Shown: positions 61,339 through 64,000 of the stretch, one piece after another | Numbering within the stretch: position 1 is the stretch's first letter | Layout: every line of letters starts with the position of its first letter | Program-made: the position numbers and the translations under genes | Origin: Gordonia asplenii | GTDB lineage: Bacteria; Actinomycetota; Actinomycetes; Mycobacteriales; Mycobacteriaceae | Direction of reading: 5' to 3' | DNA length: 64,000 bases | Assembly: GCF_012933505.1 (NCBI RefSeq) | Contig: NZ_JABBNB010000001.1 | Span: 372,001-436,000, forward strand | The notes under the pieces: generated by a model | What the model was told of the DNA's origin: nothing | The model's database searches: none | Seen by the model: only the letters and a program-made list of their open reading frames with translations

Positions 61339-61497
61339 CGACGATCGATCTGTTCTGTGAATGATATCGGCACGGCGCACTCCCGTTGTTTTCCAATCCA
61401 TCCAACGCGGGGTACGTCGGGCGTCTGTCAAAATCCTCTGATCGTTTGTTTCGGTCGCAACTAACTACCTTGGTAGAGAAGGAACGGTGGGTGAAGC

Positions 61498-62502
61498 ATG
61501 GGGATGTTTGAGGATGCCCAGAGGCAACGAGAATCAGAGTTGGCGCATGACAGGGCGGAGGCACGTGCGCTGGCTATGGGAGCAGACTCGCAGCGTGACG
61601 CCGTGCGAGAGTTTGTTGACGCAATGAACAAGTTGGGGTGCGCGGCGTATGCGGTGCGTCTCGCGAATTCAGGGAAACGAGGCGCCTACATAACGGGCTG
61701 GCGAATTGACAATTCCTCCCGCGACATCATGGATCGATCGGACCAAGCGATTGTTGCAGGAGATATTGAAGCAAGCTTAATAATCGACCAAAATGCGGAA
61801 AGTAATGCTGCGAGACGTGACTTTATTGTAACTCCGGACTATCGTGTCTTTGCTGCATCGGGGGACGTTAATGGTAAGTCTGTGCGTCCGGTAGAATTGG
61901 AATTTCCAGTCGGTTTGCGGATGGGACTTTGGCGGGCAAATAGATCATCTGATCTCACCGACAAGTATGGCCAAACCCTCGCAACGATACTGTCTGCCTA
62001 CGTACAGCAGGTAATGCGGTCAGGTTATCTCTATGGTAAAGCTCCCCTCGAAACGGAGAAAGAAAAGCGTTCCCGGCTTATTCGCAACTTCAAAGACAGG
62101 CTTTCAGTGGTGATACCTGGAATGCTCTTGACTCTTGGAATCCTGTGGATAGCAAGCGTGATCGGCCATCCCACGAAAAGTGCACACGAAGACGTCCAGA
62201 CCTATATACCTGACTTCAGCAATTTGTACCTGGCTACGATATTGTCCTCTGTTGTTGCGTTGGCGCTCACAAGCTTGATTGAAGTCATTCATGAGGGTAA
62301 GAGCTTCTGGTTCTACGTCGGGTTCCTGATGGGCGTACTGATCTTCTTCATCCATCTACCCTGGAGCAAGCTGGATCAGTTCGGCGGCTTGATGTTCTCG
62401 GTTGCATCGTGGTGGATCGCACCTATGCTCGCTGTAGCCGGATATGGGTTGTCGGCCATCTTGGCCGTGATGAGACCGCCGCTTGATGCGCGGAGGACGT
62501 AA
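61498..62502 (+). CDS. Orphan four-helix membrane protein
   Basis: I do not recognise this 334-residue protein. Residues 1-200 are soluble, with a charged helix, then a beta-rich part (AAYAVRLANSGKRGAYITGW, VTPDYRVFAASGD). Four transmembrane segments lie at about 204-223, 243-264, 270-288 and 296-324. Codon use is plainly unlike the neighbours, including TTA, ATA, AGA and AAT codons that are rare elsewhere in the window. This suggests recent transfer. ATG 61498 or 61504 may start it. It could be a phage-defence or stress effector with a membrane domain, but there is no motif to decide. Confidence 0.75.
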   Translation: MGMFEDAQRQRESELAHDRAEARALAMGADSQRDAVREFVDAMNKLGCAAYAVRLANSGKRGAYITGWRIDNSSRDIMDRSDQAIVAGDIEASLIIDQNAESNAARRDFIVTPDYRVFAASGDVNGKSVRPVELEFPVGLRMGLWRANRSSDLTDKYGQTLATILSAYVQQVMRSGYLYGKAPLETEKEKRSRLIRNFKDRLSVVIPGMLLTLGILWIASVIGHPTKSAHEDVQTYIPDFSNLYLATILSSVVALALTSLIEVIHEGKSFWFYVGFLMGVLIFFIHLPWSKLDQFGGLMFSVASWWIAPMLAVAGYGLSAILAVMRPPLDARRT

Positions 62503-62606
62503 CTGCATTCTGCGGGTACCGAACTTGCACCTGCCCCCTTTCGTTGGGGAGGTCAGAACTCGGCTCAGGCCGCTCGTTGAGCGAAAGCCCAATTGTGAGT
62601 GGCTCG

Positions 62607-63164
62607 TCACCCCAACCCCAACCCCAACCCCAACACGAAGTCCTGCTCGATCACCCCACCCAGATCAAAGGTCTTCGTCCCGACCTCGACGAAGCCCATC
62701 TTGGCGTAGAACCGTTGCGCCCGAACGTTTTCCTGGTTGACGCCCAACCATACGACGGCGCTACCACGCGCCCGTGAGATGGCGATCGCCTCGGCCATCA
62801 ACGCGTGCGACGTTCCCGACCCGTGATGGTCGGGCAGGACGTAGATCTTGCTCACCTCCGACGCCGGTCGATCCGTGACCACCGCCGCGACGTCGGGATC
62901 CGCCGGATCTCGGTGCAGCACAAGCGAATAGCCGATGATCGCGCCGTCACCGCCGGATGCGATCAGCACATCCGCGTCGGCGCTGTCGATGTACTCCCGG
63001 AACTTCGACGCCGACAGGTGTGTAGCGATGAACTCGGCGATCGCGGGCGCGGGCGAGTGCGGGGGACAGGCGAGCGGAAAGGTCACCGCCGCGACGTCGG
63101 CGATCTGGTCGGCCAGCGCGACGTCGACGGCGAGTGACGCCGACACGGTACGGTTCTCGGTCAC
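62607..63164 (-). CDS. GNAT family N-acetyltransferase
   Basis: This 185-residue GNAT has SEVSKIYVLPDHHGSGTSHALM with the acetyl-CoA-binding pyrophosphate loop (about residues 112-133) and GVNQENVRAQRFYAKMGFVEVG near the end. GTG 63164 is chosen because the frame upstream lacks family sequence. The last 8 codons encode Leu-Gly repeats from four copies of the hexamer CCCCAA just before the stop. It diverges from the DinB-like gene. The substrate is unknown; amino acid, antibiotic or protein N-termini are typical. Confidence 0.83.
   Translation of the reverse strand: MTENRTVSASLAVDVALADQIADVAAVTFPLACPPHSPAPAIAEFIATHLSASKFREYIDSADADVLIASGGDGAIIGYSLVLHRDPADPDVAAVVTDRPASEVSKIYVLPDHHGSGTSHALMAEAIAISRARGSAVVWLGVNQENVRAQRFYAKMGFVEVGTKTFDLGGVIEQDFVLGLGLGLG
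62610..62633. repeat. (CCCCAA)4 hexanucleotide repeat at a gene 3' end
   Basis: Four exact copies of CCCCAA run from 62610 to 62633, immediately after the minus-strand stop codon position 62607-62609. On the coding strand they add Leu-Gly pairs to the C-terminus of the GNAT protein. Because the unit is 6 bases, changes in copy number would lengthen or shorten the tail without shifting frame. Confidence 0.9.
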
Positions 63165-63287
63165 CGGGCAACCGTAGCGAATCGCCTCAACACGTTTCAC
63201 TACCGGACAGAAACTGACCTCATTGGGCGTCAGACTGGTTCTCGTAAGCACGACGGACCACTCACGACGGACCACAAGGGAGCGACC

Positions 63288-63881
63288 ATGTACCTGCCGC
63301 AGCGCGACGACGAGGCAACCGGCATCGCCAACTACATCGACCAGCAGCTCGCCGCCATCCGCGCGGCGGCCTTCGGCCTCACCGCCGATCAACTGCGCGA
63401 AACACCTTGCCGCAGTGCTCTTTCCATCGGCGGCCTGATCAAGCACTCCCTGCACGGTCTCCGCGGGACCGTCCAACGACTGTCCGGGGAGGACATGACG
63501 CCGGAGGTATCGGAGGCCGGCATCGCCGACTACCTCGCCCAGTTCGCCGTCGGACCCGACGAATCCGTCGATCAGCTCCTCACCGACTTCGACGCCGCGC
63601 AGGCGGAGGTACGCGCACTGATCCTCGCGGCGGACCCCGACGCCGAGGTCGTCGCTCCGCCCGCTCCCTGGAATGGTGTCTTCTACTCCCGCCCCATCCG
63701 GCTGCGCTACTACCTCAATCACCTCGTCGAGGAGTTCGCGCGGCACGCCGGCCACGCGGACATCATTCGCGAACAGATCGACGGAATGTCGGTGCCCGCC
63801 TTGGTGATGACCCTCGAAGGCGCCCCCGCCAATCAATTCTTCACGCCCTACGTTGCCGCCTCCGGAACCATCGGCGCGTAG
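63288..63881 (+). CDS. DinB/DUF664 family protein
   Basis: This 197-residue four-helix-bundle protein belongs to the DinB/DUF664 family of thiol-dependent or metal-dependent transferases, some of which use mycothiol. Histidines at KHSLHGL, and a pair in EEFARHAGHADIIREQID, form the usual metal triad. The ATG at 63288 follows AAGGGAG. It diverges from the GNAT gene. Actual substrate is unknown. It resembles the mycothiol-transferase group, which fits an actinobacterium. Confidence 0.85.
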   Translation: MYLPQRDDEATGIANYIDQQLAAIRAAAFGLTADQLRETPCRSALSIGGLIKHSLHGLRGTVQRLSGEDMTPEVSEAGIADYLAQFAVGPDESVDQLLTDFDAAQAEVRALILAADPDAEVVAPPAPWNGVFYSRPIRLRYYLNHLVEEFARHAGHADIIREQIDGMSVPALVMTLEGAPANQFFTPYVAASGTIGA

Positions 63882-63924
63882 CTTTCCTGCCGACTTGTCA
63901 CCCCCGGTCGGTACGGTCGACCAC

Positions 63925-64000
63925 GTGGACACCGCATTCAGCTCTGCCGCCGACCAGCTCGCCGCGATGCGCCGTGGCGAGATCACCTCGATCGAACTCA
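63925..64000 (+). CDS. Probable amidase, N-terminal fragment (cut by the window end)
   Basis: GTG 63925 begins a frame reading VDTAFSSAADQLAAMRRGEI and then TSIEL before the window ends. The A-x-x-L-x-x-M-R-x-G-E-I-T-S-x-E-L pattern is the usual N-terminus of amidase-signature enzymes. Only about 25 codons are visible, so the assignment rests on this helix alone. Confidence 0.5.
   Translation, partial: MDTAFSSAADQLAAMRRGEITSIEL

Noticed and set aside
61005-61364. 119-codon plus-strand frame across the zinc-finger microprotein
   Set aside because: It runs in a different frame from the CxxC-patterned protein at 61201 and shows no motif or ribosome site.

Overview
The window is a high-GC actinobacterial chromosome segment, most likely from a mycolic-acid bacterium (Mycobacteriales). 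Gordonia or a close relative is my best guess from gene content and intergenic repeat style, but the sequence alone does not prove the genus. The evidence is the paired sigma factors SigA and SigB, the iron regulator IdeR, the envelope protein Cei, an AftC-type arabinosyltransferase, the coproporphyrin-dependent heme genes and many Actinobacteria-specific DUF families. From memory, the backbone order matches the Mycobacterium tuberculosis block from about Rv2714 to Rv2670c.

Layout. 0-13.7 kb: class III aminotransferase, deazaflavin-type nitroreductase, DUF3516 helicase, PAC2 protein, lipoprotein, DUF4192 protein, IdeR, an AcuC deacetylase with a GNAT/acyl-CoA-synthetase fusion, SigB, DUF3099 and DUF3039. 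13.7-20.9 kb: a more plastic stretch with a frameshifted AbiEi/nuclease gene, a tandem 101-bp repeat array, YihY, an SF2 helicase, DUF7455, DUF1275, two repeat families and a DUF5685 protein with a cysteine-packed tail. 20.9-36.9 kb: conserved core with sigA, ppgK, suhB, cei, DUF4193, DUF3093, dut, DUF3710, an OB-fold protein, DUF3159, two TrkA-type proteins, an APC permease, a TRAM methyltransferase and dxs.

36.9-47.3 kb is accessory: an APC permease diverging from a TetR regulator over two perfect palindromes, a small helical protein, a methyltransferase, and a divergent catabolic cluster. The cluster has a thiolase, a nitronate monooxygenase-like flavoprotein and a duplicated HxlR regulator on one side, and a carotenoid oxygenase-family dioxygenase and an acyl-CoA ligase on the other. 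It looks like a regulated oxidative cleavage and CoA-activation route for an unknown substrate and is the best candidate for an undescribed pathway here.

47.6-60.8 kb returns to core genes: an RNase D-like protein, DUF3000, the translationally coupled hemE-cgoX-hemQ block, a thiolase-like protein lacking the usual cysteine, msrB, aftC, a truncated AbiEi remnant with two palindromes in front, a lipoprotein of the TAP hydrolase family lacking the nucleophile serine, a RibD-type reductase and a ZapE-type ATPase. 60.8-62.6 kb is a small A/T-richer island: a canonical terminator, a second long hairpin, a 45-residue DnaJ-type zinc-finger microprotein and an orphan four-helix membrane protein. The window ends with a GNAT enzyme, a DinB-fold protein and the first codons of a probable amidase.

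Intergenic DNA is rich in repeats. One family is marked by the self-complementary decamer GATTGCAATC and occurs at four loci, one of them a tandem array. Two further families lie around 19.2-19.7 kb and at 24.4/47.4 kb. I saw no tRNA, rRNA, CRISPR array, transposase or phage structural gene.
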